Under the pieces are notes generated by a model. The model did not search any database and was not told the origin of the DNA. It saw only the letters and a list, made by a program, of their open reading frames with translations. This document shows positions 8,032 through 16,502 of a DNA stretch of 46,268 bases, one piece after another (position 1 is the stretch's first letter; the number at the start of each line of letters is the position of its first letter). A program made the translations under genes and the position numbers. This stretch comes from Persephonella sp. (GTDB taxonomy: Bacteria > Aquificota > Aquificia > Aquificales > Hydrogenothermaceae). Location of the stretch: the NCBI GenBank assembly GCA_026987075.1, contig JALSNI010000030.1, positions 1-46,268 of the forward strand, written 5' to 3'.

Positions 8032-8974
8032 AACTTCCTCCAGAAGTTTTCAACCTTTCATAAACTACCTTCCAAAGTTTAGAACTTTTATCCTTAATAA
8101 TTTTTAATGTATGTTCATAAATTTTCCGTGAAATGGAACGTTTGCCGTTGATTTCTAAAATTCTTCCATAAGCATAAGATATGTAAGGGTTTGAAGGGTT
8201 TTTTCTGAAAGCTTCTTTGTACTGTTTTTCTGCGTCATTCAGTTTTCCTTCTTTCTCATAAATTATTCCTAACAGATAGTCTGTGATACCTGAGCTGTCC
8301 TGAGATGACCTTTTCTGAAGAAACTCTTTGATTAACTGGTATTTCCCGCTATTAATGGCAACAAGTGCTATTTTGTATAGATTTTTTTCACTCTTTATAC
8401 TTTTAATCTCTTCTTTGATGTTATTGTTTCCTGACTTTATTTTCAGGATTATTATGTTTGTCAGAATGCTTTCTTCAGGTTTTATACTGTATGCTTTCTG
8501 GTAAAACATTAAACTTTTTTGATACTCCTTTTTTTTCAAATATTTGTTTGCTTGCGTTACGTAGAACACATACTTACCTTTTTCTATCTTTTTGGGAGTA
8601 GATGGTGTCTGTGGTTTTTTTGATTGATGTTTTTTATGCTGAACATTTTTCAGGGATGTGTCTGTTTTCGGGGTGATACTGTTTTTAGGTGTTTTTCTTA
8701 TATTTTTTTCTATGGATTTATCTTGCTTTTGGGAGACAGAAGTTTCTACCGGTTTTTTTACCTGTCTTATAGAAATATGCTCGTATTCTTCATTTATTAT
8801 AAGTTCATTTTCTAAAATCTTGAGAGCTAAAAATAAAATAAACAACACGATAACGACACTTGCAAGGAGAAACAGTCTCTTGTTTTTCTTTTTCTCAGGT
8901 TTGAGATTAGGGGGTAACAGTTTTCTGTCTGCAGATTTTTTAATTTTTTTTAAAGAATCTATAATCAGGCTCAT
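8024..8974 (-). CDS. MshN/GspB-like membrane TPR protein of pilus assembly
   Basis: 316 residues. The N-terminus MSLIIDSLKKIKKS matches the cytoplasmic start of GspB/MshN proteins. One membrane helix lies at about 34-53, then a Lys/Ser/Thr/Pro-rich periplasmic linker to about 130, then TPR repeats (KYVFYVTQANKYLKKKEYQKSLMFYQKAYSIKPEES and NDAEKQYKEAFRKNPSNPYISYAYGRILE). It is the usual neighbour of the secretin in MSHA loci and probably helps assemble or position it. It starts 10 bases after the secretin stop and overlaps the giant prepilin gene. Confidence 0.8.
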   Translation of the reverse strand: MSLIIDSLKKIKKSADRKLLPPNLKPEKKKNKRLFLLASVVIVLFILFLALKILENELIINEEYEHISIRQVKKPVETSVSQKQDKSIEKNIRKTPKNSITPKTDTSLKNVQHKKHQSKKPQTPSTPKKIEKGKYVFYVTQANKYLKKKEYQKSLMFYQKAYSIKPEESILTNIIILKIKSGNNNIKEEIKSIKSEKNLYKIALVAINSGKYQLIKEFLQKRSSQDSSGITDYLLGIIYEKEGKLNDAEKQYKEAFRKNPSNPYISYAYGRILEINGKRSISRKIYEHTLKIIKDKSSKLWKVVYERLKTSGGSYE

Positions 8975-8984
8975 AGGCTATTAC

Positions 8985-10595
8985 CTAATACACAGTTATT
9001 ATTCTGGGTCTAAGGAAAATTATCAACTCCTTTTTCTGCTTGATTATTTCTTTTTTCCTAAATAGCATTCCTATACCGGGTATATCCCCTAAACCGGGAA
9101 TTTTACTTATTATCTTCCTTTTTTCTGTTCCAATTAGGCCTCCAATTATAATCAGGTCTCCATCGTTAACTTTTACTATTGTCCCTGCCTCTTTTACATT
9201 CAAAACAGGTGCTTCAGCGACAACTTGATTGTTGTCTACAAGCTGGCGAATGTCTTCAATTTTTGTGGACACAGGAACGATGTTCATCATTATTTCTCCG
9301 TTCTCTATGTAAGGAGTGACTCCCAACATCACCCCATCTAACACATTACTTCTTGTGTAGTAAACTTGCTGCGAAGCTGCTGTTCCTGTTACTGTGCTCA
9401 CATACTTTTCCCAAAAAGGAATTATCAGCCCTGAAGAAATAATAGCAGTTTGTCCATTTATAACTCTTATCCGGGGGTTTGAAAGGGTTTCTATTTTCCC
9501 TGTTCTTTCTAATATGTCTAAAATAGACTGAAAGTCTGCACCTGTAACGAATACCTGCCCATATCCAGAGCCAAGCCTGAGATTTTGAACCAGCCTTACT
9601 GAACTACCTGTTCCAAGAAAATTCTTCATAAGTAAATTCCAGTCTATACCATACTTAAACTCCTTGCTTAATGTAACTTCTACTATTTTTGCCTCTATTA
9701 TTACTTGTTTTTTTATCTCTTTCTTTATGCTGTTTATCAGTTTTTCTATCTTTTTCATCTTATCTTTAGTTGCGGTCACAATCAGCGTTCCAGTAAATCT
9801 GTTTAATGTATAACTGTTAAGTATTTTTCTGTTATTACCTAAATTGGTGGCTAAGATGGCAGCATTTCCTTGCCCTGTAAACGGTAGCCCGAGAATGTTT
9901 GCAACACTTTCTTCTAATCTGTCGTAAAAGTTATTTATCTCTTCTGGACTTTCATACTGGAGGGAAAACTCTCCTTTTATGTTGGCTGTTGAGTAGGAAC
10001 TTCCTCCATAGCTTCCTCCTCCTGCACCTGTTCCTGCTGTTCCTACAGCTCCTGTGGAACCTGTAGCTCCACTTCCCAAAACATCGCCTCCAAGATCTGA
10101 TTTATACTGGGAAGTGGTATGAATGTAAGGCAGGTGAAACAGCTTTGTTTTTGTTGCTTTTATGTATATAACATTATCCTTAATTTCATACCACACTCCT
10201 GCTATGTCTGTTATTATGTCTAAAGCAGTTTGAGCTGGTGTATCGTTAAAATTTGCTGTAATAGGTATGTTAGAATCAACGTCAGGTGATATTATCAGGT
10301 TAAATCCTGTATCTTTTGCAAAGGCATAAAGAACAGTTTTTAGTGGTGCATTGTCTGCACTGAATGTAAAGGTTTGTCCCTCTAAAGGAGAAACTTCTTC
10401 AATAACTGGCTCTAATATTAATGGTGGTGGATTTGAGATGACTGGTTTCTTCTTTATATTTTTACTGATAACTGCTGTTGTTTCTTTTTTCACAGTTTCA
10501 TCTGAGAAACTGTTTTTCTTTTCATAAACTTTTGGAGAACAGCCAATAACATAAAAAACTATCAGCAACAGCGTTAGTTTAAAAATCTTATCCAT
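8985..10595 (-). CDS. mshL: Outer-membrane secretin of the pilus (MshL/PilQ-like)
   Basis: 536 residues. A lipoprotein signal peptide ends in VIGC with Cys19, so it is probably sorted to the outer membrane. An STN domain follows (about 70-150, FTFSADNAPLKTVLYAFAKD), then a Gly/Ser/Thr-rich insertion (about 170-205), an N1-type domain (RFTGTLIVTATKDKM, IEAKIVEVTLS), and the secretin beta domain with LSNPRIRVINGQTA, GVMLGVTPYIENG and GDLIIIGGLI. It forms the ring through which the pilus passes. The start overlaps the upstream gene by 22 bases. The symbol follows gene order; PilQ or GspD type are alternatives. Confidence 0.9.
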   Translation of the reverse strand: MDKIFKLTLLLIVFYVIGCSPKVYEKKNSFSDETVKKETTAVISKNIKKKPVISNPPPLILEPVIEEVSPLEGQTFTFSADNAPLKTVLYAFAKDTGFNLIISPDVDSNIPITANFNDTPAQTALDIITDIAGVWYEIKDNVIYIKATKTKLFHLPYIHTTSQYKSDLGGDVLGSGATGSTGAVGTAGTGAGGGSYGGSSYSTANIKGEFSLQYESPEEINNFYDRLEESVANILGLPFTGQGNAAILATNLGNNRKILNSYTLNRFTGTLIVTATKDKMKKIEKLINSIKKEIKKQVIIEAKIVEVTLSKEFKYGIDWNLLMKNFLGTGSSVRLVQNLRLGSGYGQVFVTGADFQSILDILERTGKIETLSNPRIRVINGQTAIISSGLIIPFWEKYVSTVTGTAASQQVYYTRSNVLDGVMLGVTPYIENGEIMMNIVPVSTKIEDIRQLVDNNQVVAEAPVLNVKEAGTIVKVNDGDLIIIGGLIGTEKRKIISKIPGLGDIPGIGMLFRKKEIIKQKKELIIFLRPRIITVY

Positions 10596-11026
10596 CGTTC
10601 ACCCCACTTGCCTTTTAGTAAAACTCCATCTCTGTATATTTTTATAATCTTTTCGTCTCTGGAAATATTTTCTCCTTCCTTCAAAAGTTTTCCGTTTATT
10701 ATTACATATCTATCCTTCCCAATATAGATAAAACTTATTTTGTATTGGGGAGGGCTTTCTTTTTTTTGAGCTGTTTTTGGTTTTACAGCTGCTTTATAAG
10801 GTTTTACAGTGATAATGCTTTCAATTTCTGACAGATTTATGTTTTCTGTTCTAATCTTGTAAGGAACTGAAAAGGTTTCTGGTTGAGCAGGGTTAGGTAA
10901 CTTCCATTTGGCCGTTACGAAATCTTTAAAAAAATCAACAGTCACAAAGTAAAACATCACCCAGAGAATAATAGGAAACGACAGATAAACAAGCTCTTTA
11001 GTTCCAAGTAATTTCAGTCTGCTCAT
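10574..11026 (-). CDS. PilP/MshK-like pilus assembly protein
   Basis: 150 residues starting at the ATG at 11024-11026, which shares one base with the upstream stop (TGATG) and has aaggg 6 bases before it. One membrane helix near 13-32, a Pro-rich linker (PNPAQPETF), a Lys/Pro segment, then a small beta-rich periplasmic domain (YKISFIYIGKDRYVIINGKLLKEG and DGVLLKGKWGERWI) like the PilP/GspC HR domain that contacts the secretin. The family match rests on topology and position between the PilO-like and secretin genes; sequence identity is not evident. Confidence 0.75.
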   Translation of the reverse strand: MSRLKLLGTKELVYLSFPIILWVMFYFVTVDFFKDFVTAKWKLPNPAQPETFSVPYKIRTENINLSEIESIITVKPYKAAVKPKTAQKKESPPQYKISFIYIGKDRYVIINGKLLKEGENISRDEKIIKIYRDGVLLKGKWGERWIRFLN

Positions 11027-11520
11027 CACTTGCCCTTAAAAGGTTGCTTTAATGTAATTTCAAAGTATGTTTTGGTTCCTTCTTTTAGATTATCTAAGCG
11101 AAAATTTTCAATTACAAGTTGTGGAGAGGTTATTTCAGATAGTTTGTAGAAAAATTTTATTAGGTCTTCAGAGCTTTCAGGATAGTAGTCAAAAGAAACT
11201 GTTATAAAAAATATATTATCTTTTTCTGATAAAGACTTTTTTACTGTAGCATCATACATTTTTACAAAATAGTCTGCTTTATCTAAAATTTCTTTTAATG
11301 CTTCTTCTCTACTCAGAGGTTTTATTTTCAGTTTTCTAACTTCCTCTTTTAATTTTAGAATACTTTTCTTTTCATTTTCTAAATCTGACAATGTTCTTTG
11401 CATCTGTAACTTTTTATCCTCTATAACCTGCGCTAAGTCAGAAAAGGCAACATAACTTTCTAACATTAAAACAGAAACTAAAGTTATAATCAGATATACA
11501 ACATACTTTTTATTCAGCAC
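11026..11520 (-). CDS. PilO/MshJ-like inner-membrane pilus assembly protein
   Basis: 164 residues. One membrane helix at about 6-27, a coiled coil at about 30-70 rich in Lys, Glu and Leu, and a ferredoxin-like periplasmic domain (FFITVSFDYYPESSEDLIKFFYKLSE) of PilO/GspM type. Such proteins dimerise with the PilN/GspL-type neighbour and link the cytoplasmic motor to the secretin. The start lies 11 bases inside the upstream gene, indicating coupling. Confidence 0.8.
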   Translation of the reverse strand: MLNKKYVVYLIITLVSVLMLESYVAFSDLAQVIEDKKLQMQRTLSDLENEKKSILKLKEEVRKLKIKPLSREEALKEILDKADYFVKMYDATVKKSLSEKDNIFFITVSFDYYPESSEDLIKFFYKLSEITSPQLVIENFRLDNLKEGTKTYFEITLKQPFKGK

Positions 11521-12835
11521 CTTCTTTCCTCTGTATTCGCATAGTGATTATAAGTTTTAAATCTTGCTGATTTTCTTTAATCTGAAGGTTTATATCAAAT
11601 GCTTTTTTCTTCTTTATCATTTCTGATATCTTATTTTTGAACATAATCATTTCTGGGAAGGAATTAAAGCTCTCTTCAGAAGTTACAGTCATTGTATAAT
11701 TTTTGCTATTGAACTGGATGTTTTTTTCGTTCAGGGCGAAAAATATGTCCCTCAGCTCATAAAAAAACGAAAGGGGATTAGATTTTTTACTTTCTTCTAT
11801 GTTTTTGAACACTTTTGAGTAAAAATCAATCTCTCTTTTAGATATTAACTGTCCAATCTCCCGACTTTCCTGATTAATTTGTAGTGATAGTCTGTTAAGG
11901 TAAACCACTTCTTTCTTCAGCTCAACAAATAAACTGAAATTAATTGCAAAAAGTATTGTTGCAACAAAAATAAATGTAAGAGTTAGTATGTTTAAAACAA
12001 AGTTAAATGTCCTTTTCTTTTTTATTTCTAAAGGAATAAAGTTAAATTTCTCTTCCAAAAATACTGTTCCTATAGGGATTAAGTAATCGTGGAAGTCTTC
12101 TTCAGATAAACCAGATATATAATTCTCTTTTTTTAAAATAACTGCTACTTTACCTGTTAAATTTTCAACCAAAGATAAAAATTCTCTAACATATGAGGCT
12201 TTACCTGAGATAAGGATGTCTTCTACTTCTATCCTTTTGTTCTGGTATACAAACAAGTAGGTCATGTTGAAGTTTTCGTAATAAATGTCTGGTAGTTTGT
12301 TTTTCTCCATAAACTCAGGAATAGGAACAGCTCTAACGTAAATCGGCCTGTCATCCTTAGAAACTACTATCAGTATTTTTTCATCATCTCCATAAAAGTG
12401 GAGTACTGTTTTTCCTGGTTTTTCTCTGTGAGAGAATGGAATAAGTGAGAAAACATCAATAGTAAAAAGAGAAATACTGTCAACGGAAAAATTACTTTCC
12501 TCCAAAGCATTAAAGAAAGCTTCTTCAGAAATAGCATAAACATCATAAGAAATCTCGCTTTCTGATATTTTCTCCTTCTCAAAGAGAGCAAAAGAATAAC
12601 TTTTATTTTCTTCTAAAAGACCTGATAATCTGTTTTGTAGAAGAAATAACAAAGTTTCATTGTCGCTGACAGGAGGAAGAACTACTTCTGAAAAGATAAT
12701 GTCTGGATAAAAAATGGAAAGGTAAACCTTATTTGAGCCTTTGTCAAAAGATATAAACTTAACAAAGTCCCCCTTTTTCTTAACTGTAATTCCTTTTCTT
12801 ATTTTTCTGCCTGATTCAACCGAATAAATTTTCAT
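11510..12835 (-). CDS. PilM-PilN-like / GspL-like inner-membrane assembly protein
   Basis: 441 residues. The N-terminal 270 residues resemble an actin-like cytoplasmic domain of the PilM/GspL/MshI class. A single membrane helix at about 275-300 is followed by a coiled coil (VELKKEVVYLNRLSLQINQESREI) and a periplasmic ferredoxin-like domain, the PilN part. It thus combines what PilM and PilN do as separate proteins, as GspL does in type II secretion. It is the first gene of the minus-strand pilus operon; its own ribosome site is weak (ggtaaa). ATP-binding motifs are not obvious. Confidence 0.78.
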   Translation of the reverse strand: MKIYSVESGRKIRKGITVKKKGDFVKFISFDKGSNKVYLSIFYPDIIFSEVVLPPVSDNETLLFLLQNRLSGLLEENKSYSFALFEKEKISESEISYDVYAISEEAFFNALEESNFSVDSISLFTIDVFSLIPFSHREKPGKTVLHFYGDDEKILIVVSKDDRPIYVRAVPIPEFMEKNKLPDIYYENFNMTYLFVYQNKRIEVEDILISGKASYVREFLSLVENLTGKVAVILKKENYISGLSEEDFHDYLIPIGTVFLEEKFNFIPLEIKKKRTFNFVLNILTLTFIFVATILFAINFSLFVELKKEVVYLNRLSLQINQESREIGQLISKREIDFYSKVFKNIEESKKSNPLSFFYELRDIFFALNEKNIQFNSKNYTMTVTSEESFNSFPEMIMFKNKISEMIKKKKAFDINLQIKENQQDLKLIITMRIQRKEGAE

Positions 12836-12893
12836 GATTATTTCATTTTACCAGCATATATTGTGTAACATAATCTGAATACTGCTATTAATA

Positions 12894-12922
12894 TTGTAAA
12901 AAAATTAATAAATTCCGATAAT
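12894..12922 (+). promoter_or_regulatory. Predicted sigma-70 promoter of the prepilin operon
   Basis: TTGTAA at 12894-12899 and GATAAT at 12917-12922, separated by 17 bases, lie upstream of the prepilin gene. The start point would be near 12929. The left arm of a 9-bp dyad covers most of the -10 box. Prediction by consensus only. Confidence 0.5.
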
Positions 12923-12936
12923 ATCTATATCGGAAT
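12912..12936. promoter_or_regulatory. Perfect 9-bp inverted repeat, candidate operator
   Basis: ATTCCGATA at 12912-12920 and TATCGGAAT at 12928-12936, with a 7-base centre, sit in the divergent region between the two pilus operons. The dyad overlaps the predicted -10 and start point of the prepilin promoter, as an operator for a dimeric repressor would. If transcription starts upstream of it, it would instead fold into a 5' leader hairpin. Confidence 0.5.
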
Positions 12937-12964
12937 ATGCAAACAAAATTTAAAGGAGGAGAAA

Positions 12965-13606
12965 ATGAGAAAAGCTGAAAGAGGTTTCACCCTTGTTGAA
13001 CTGGCAATTGTTCTTGTTATTATCGGAATTATTTTAGGGGCTATTTTGAAGGGACAGGAAGTTATAAAGAATGCACAGATAAAAAGACTTTTAAGTGATT
13101 TGAGGGGATTAGAAGCAGTAGTATGGACATTCCGCGACAGATACGGAAGAATGCCTGCAGATTGTAACAGTGATGGGCTGATTGACCCAACAACAAATAA
13201 CACAACTGGAGGATTAGATAATAACCCTGACAGTGGATTTTGTGGAGATACAGGATTTACCTCCACTGATAGAGATGCACCGTGGGCAGAACTGAAAAGG
13301 GCAGGTATTTTGCCAAACAGTGACAACAGGAAACTTTCTCTTACCCAGTTTGGAGGAAGATTCTTTATTGGTAGGGCTTATGTTAATTCTGGGCAGTATA
13401 GAAACGCCATATCAATAGCTAACATTCCATGTTTTGCAGCTAAAGCCATAGACTCTTCCATAGATGGAGCTCTTGACGCAGGAGACGGAAGGATAAGAGA
13501 ATTAACAGGAGCTTATTCTGCAAGAAATAGCTCTGATGCCTGGACAAACTGCACAACAGAAGACACTACAGTAAACATTGTTTACTTCTTTGAAAAATCT
13601 CCATAA
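12965..13606 (+). CDS. Type IV prepilin, probable major pilin
   Basis: 213 residues. The class III signal is MRKAERG cleaved before FTLVE with Glu at +5, followed by the hydrophobic assembly helix to about residue 30. The body includes DRYGRMPADCNSDG, an Asn/Asp/Gly-rich loop, and four Cys that could pair. A very strong Shine-Dalgarno (aaaggaggag) precedes the ATG, and it has its own promoter, as expected for an abundant major subunit. It leads the plus-strand operon of prepilin, ATPase, platform protein and patatin. No prepilin peptidase is in the window. Confidence 0.88.
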   Translation: MRKAERGFTLVELAIVLVIIGIILGAILKGQEVIKNAQIKRLLSDLRGLEAVVWTFRDRYGRMPADCNSDGLIDPTTNNTTGGLDNNPDSGFCGDTGFTSTDRDAPWAELKRAGILPNSDNRKLSLTQFGGRFFIGRAYVNSGQYRNAISIANIPCFAAKAIDSSIDGALDAGDGRIRELTGAYSARNSSDAWTNCTTEDTTVNIVYFFEKSP

Positions 13607-13608
13607 TA

Positions 13609-15282
13609 ATGGAGCGTAAACCTATCGGCCAGCTCCTTAAGGAGCTGGGCTACATAACTGACGAACAGATACAGGTTGCCCTTGAAGTCCAGAAAGTAAG
13701 GGGAGGATTATTTGGTCAGATACTTCAGGAACTGTCATTTGTTTCCCCAAGGGAAGTAGCTGAAGCTATTGCTCATCAGTCTGGTAAACCTTACATAGAC
13801 CTTTCCCAGTATCCACCTTCTAAAGAAGCTTTAAAGCTGATTGATAAAAACATGGCCAAACAGTTTCAGGTTCTTCCATTCAAAATTGAAAAAAATAGAG
13901 TTTTTCTTGCTATGTCAAATCCATTTGATCTGAATGCAATAGATATTGTTCAGCGAAGGACTGGATTACAGGTTGAGGTTTTTGTCGCAGATACAGAAAC
14001 ACTCCAAAAGACAATTGAGATTCAATACTTCCTGTTAGAAAGACCGATAGACGAAGAGATAAAACAGATAATAGAAAGGTCAAAGGCTGGTGCAGTAGTA
14101 GACATTCCTAAGTTTGTTGAGCTGATAATAAACAATGCTATCATAGAAAGAGCAACGGACATTCACATATCACCTGAAGATTTAGCTTCCCACATATTTT
14201 TCAGAATTGATGGTATAATGCAGCATTTTTATGCTTTCCCAAAGGAAATTCATAATCCTGTCGTTTCTCGGATAAAGGTTCTGTCTGGAATGGACATAGC
14301 AGAACAGAGACTGCCGCAGGATGGCTCATTTTCACATGAATTTTTTGAAGAAAGCTATGATATGAGAGTTTCAACAGTCCCAACAACCTATGGGGAAAAT
14401 GTGGTTATAAGGATACTGTCTAAAAATCTATCCCTCTTTAATCTAAAAAGTTTAGGCTTTGAAGAAAAAGTCCTGAAACAGTTAGAAGAAGAGTTTTTAA
14501 AGCCACAGGGAATTGTTCTGGTTACAGGTCCAACAGGTTCAGGTAAAACAACAACTCTGTATGCAGCCCTCAGGAGAATAAATGCTTTGAGAAGAAACAT
14601 ACTGACTGCTGAAGACCCCATAGAATACAAATTTCCCTTTATAAAACAGACACAGGTTAACGAAAAAGCAGGATATACTTTCGCAAGAGCTATTAGACAC
14701 TTTCTCAGACAGGACCCAGACGTTATTTTGATAGGTGAAATAAGAGACGAAGAAACTGCAGAGATGGCAATGAGAGCATCTATAACAGGACATCTGGTTC
14801 TGTCAACACTCCACACAAATGATGCAGTTAGTGCAATCCCAAGGTTAATAGATATGAAGATTAAAGATTACATGGTGGCCTCTGGTGTTTCTGCAATTAC
14901 TGCTCAGAGACTTGTCAGAAAAGTCTGTCCCTTTTGCAAAGAAGAAAAAAGCATAAAAGCAAAAGAGCTATTAAAATACGGATACGAGATTTCTTCTATA
15001 AAGAGATTTGCTCAGGTTGAAAATCTTGAGGAAGAGATTACCATTTATTACGGTAAAGGCTGTGAACACTGCAGAGGAACAGGATATTTAGGTAGAACTG
15101 TCATAGCTGAGCTTTTAAAGATAGACAATGAGATAGCAGATTTAATTGTAAAAGGTTCAACGCCTCTCACAATCATGGAAAGGGCAAGAGAGAAGGGAAT
15201 GTGGAGTTTGAAAGAAGACGGTCTTATAAAAGTTTTAAAAGGAGTTACAACAGCTGAAGAGGTTAAAAGGGTTGCAGGCTGA
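13609..15282 (+). CDS. mshE: Type IV pilus extension ATPase (PilB/MshE/GspE family)
   Basis: 557 residues. The N-terminal MshEN-like domain (about 1-150) has two GQLLKELG/GQILQELS-type repeats. The motor has Walker A GPTGSGKTTTLYAA near 305, an Asp box, Walker B DPDVILIGEIRDEETAEMA and a His box (HLVLSTLHTNDA). A four-Cys zinc module, CPFCKEE to CEHCRGTG, follows. It hexamerises on the inner membrane and powers pilin polymerisation. The ATG comes directly after the prepilin stop; its own stop overlaps the next start (GATGG). The Arg of the MshEN RLG motifs is not conserved, so c-di-GMP binding is uncertain. Confidence 0.93.
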   Translation: MERKPIGQLLKELGYITDEQIQVALEVQKVRGGLFGQILQELSFVSPREVAEAIAHQSGKPYIDLSQYPPSKEALKLIDKNMAKQFQVLPFKIEKNRVFLAMSNPFDLNAIDIVQRRTGLQVEVFVADTETLQKTIEIQYFLLERPIDEEIKQIIERSKAGAVVDIPKFVELIINNAIIERATDIHISPEDLASHIFFRIDGIMQHFYAFPKEIHNPVVSRIKVLSGMDIAEQRLPQDGSFSHEFFEESYDMRVSTVPTTYGENVVIRILSKNLSLFNLKSLGFEEKVLKQLEEEFLKPQGIVLVTGPTGSGKTTTLYAALRRINALRRNILTAEDPIEYKFPFIKQTQVNEKAGYTFARAIRHFLRQDPDVILIGEIRDEETAEMAMRASITGHLVLSTLHTNDAVSAIPRLIDMKIKDYMVASGVSAITAQRLVRKVCPFCKEEKSIKAKELLKYGYEISSIKRFAQVENLEEEITIYYGKGCEHCRGTGYLGRTVIAELLKIDNEIADLIVKGSTPLTIMERAREKGMWSLKEDGLIKVLKGVTTAEEVKRVAG

Positions 15283-16502
15283 TGGAAACATTTTTTGTTG
15301 AAGCGTTAGATAGATTTGGAAAAAAGCATAAAAAGCTCCTGCAGGTAGATTCGGAAGAAGACATATTTCCTATTCTTGAGTATTCTGGTCTTATTCCTTT
15401 AAAGATTAAAAAAGTTCCATATTTCTTCAGACTGTTAAACTTAAAGAGGTTTATCTACAGAATCAAAAAGCAAGAGATAATAGAATTTTTAGAAAATCTT
15501 CACCTTATTGTAAAATCGGGAATTCCTGTTATTAACGGTATAAAAGACTTGGCAGAAGATATTGATAATCCTGCACTGAAAGATATGCTTGTGGATATGG
15601 CATTTAAAATTCAGGCTGGATATACACTTTCAAGGGCATTTGAGTCTTACCAGCAGATATTTAGTCCTGTAGTTGTATCTCTGATAAAAATAGGGGAGGA
15701 AACAGGTTCTCTTGATAAGACCTTGAAAGATGCAGCTGAACATTTAAAAAAAATAGAAGACATAAAAGCAAAAACAAAACAAGCCCTTATTTATCCTGCT
15801 TTTGCTTTTTTCAGTGTATTTGGAGCTTTGTTGTTCTGGCTCGTTTATGTTCTCCCAAAAATTATCAATGCTTTTAAAGATTTTAATATTGAGCTTCCCC
15901 CTACCACTATATTTATTATGTATCTTTCAAAATACACACAGGAATACTTTTTGTTTATTTTAGGACTGTTAGTTATCGGTGGAATAGCTGTAAAACTGCT
16001 GAGGATGAAGAACAAAACGTTTAGATATGAAACAGACAAAATACTACTTAAATTACCTGTATTTGGTATTATTGTTATAAACTTTAATTATGCCTTTTTT
16101 GCTGAGTATATCAGGTTAATGATAGTTTCTGGAGTGCCTCTGTATCAGGCTTTAAACATAATGGAATCTGCAATAAAAAATGAAGTATTTAAAAGAGCCA
16201 TATCCAATACAAGAAGAAAAATAGAAGAGGGAAAGTTTTTTTCTGAATCCCTTAAAGAAGAGAATCTTTTTTCTCCCCTTATTATCAGAATGATTTCTAT
16301 AGGTGAACAGTCTGGACATCTTGACGAACAGCTAAAATACATATCTGATTACTACTATAACAAAGTAGATTACATAGCCCAGAACATAGCAAAAATGATA
16401 GAGCCTATAGTAATAGGTATAGTGGGAGGATTTATGCTTATAATTATGTTAGGTTTAGTAGGTCCTATTTATGACCTGATTACTCAGGTTTCAAAATTAT
16501 GA
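15282..16502 (+). CDS. mshG: Pilus inner-membrane platform protein (PilC/MshG/GspF family)
   Basis: 406 residues with two GspF repeats: FLENLHLIVKSGIPVINGI...IGEETGSLDKTL in the first, and YIRLMIVSGVPLYQALNIM...IGEQSGHLDEQL in the second. Three membrane segments are visible near 165-190, 220-240 and 370-395, as in the family. It anchors the ATPase and moves pilins into the fibre. It is shorter at the N-terminus than some PilC proteins but keeps the soluble lead-in domain. Its start overlaps the ATPase stop and its stop overlaps the patatin start by 4 bases. Confidence 0.93.
   Translation: METFFVEALDRFGKKHKKLLQVDSEEDIFPILEYSGLIPLKIKKVPYFFRLLNLKRFIYRIKKQEIIEFLENLHLIVKSGIPVINGIKDLAEDIDNPALKDMLVDMAFKIQAGYTLSRAFESYQQIFSPVVVSLIKIGEETGSLDKTLKDAAEHLKKIEDIKAKTKQALIYPAFAFFSVFGALLFWLVYVLPKIINAFKDFNIELPPTTIFIMYLSKYTQEYFLFILGLLVIGGIAVKLLRMKNKTFRYETDKILLKLPVFGIIVINFNYAFFAEYIRLMIVSGVPLYQALNIMESAIKNEVFKRAISNTRRKIEEGKFFSESLKEENLFSPLIIRMISIGEQSGHLDEQLKYISDYYYNKVDYIAQNIAKMIEPIVIGIVGGFMLIIMLGLVGPIYDLITQVSKL

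Noticed and set aside
8658-9065. Plus-strand open frame opposite the MshN-like gene and secretin end
   Set aside because: Antisense shadow: rich in Phe, Ser and Leu, no homology features, and both opposite genes are well supported.
12925-13326. Minus-strand open frame opposite the major prepilin
   Set aside because: Covers the pilin promoter and signal; its residues are those of a complement frame, and no ribosome site is present.
14388-14816. Minus-strand open frame inside the pilus ATPase gene
   Set aside because: Lies entirely opposite the conserved Walker region; low-complexity Ser/Phe/Leu and no start signal.
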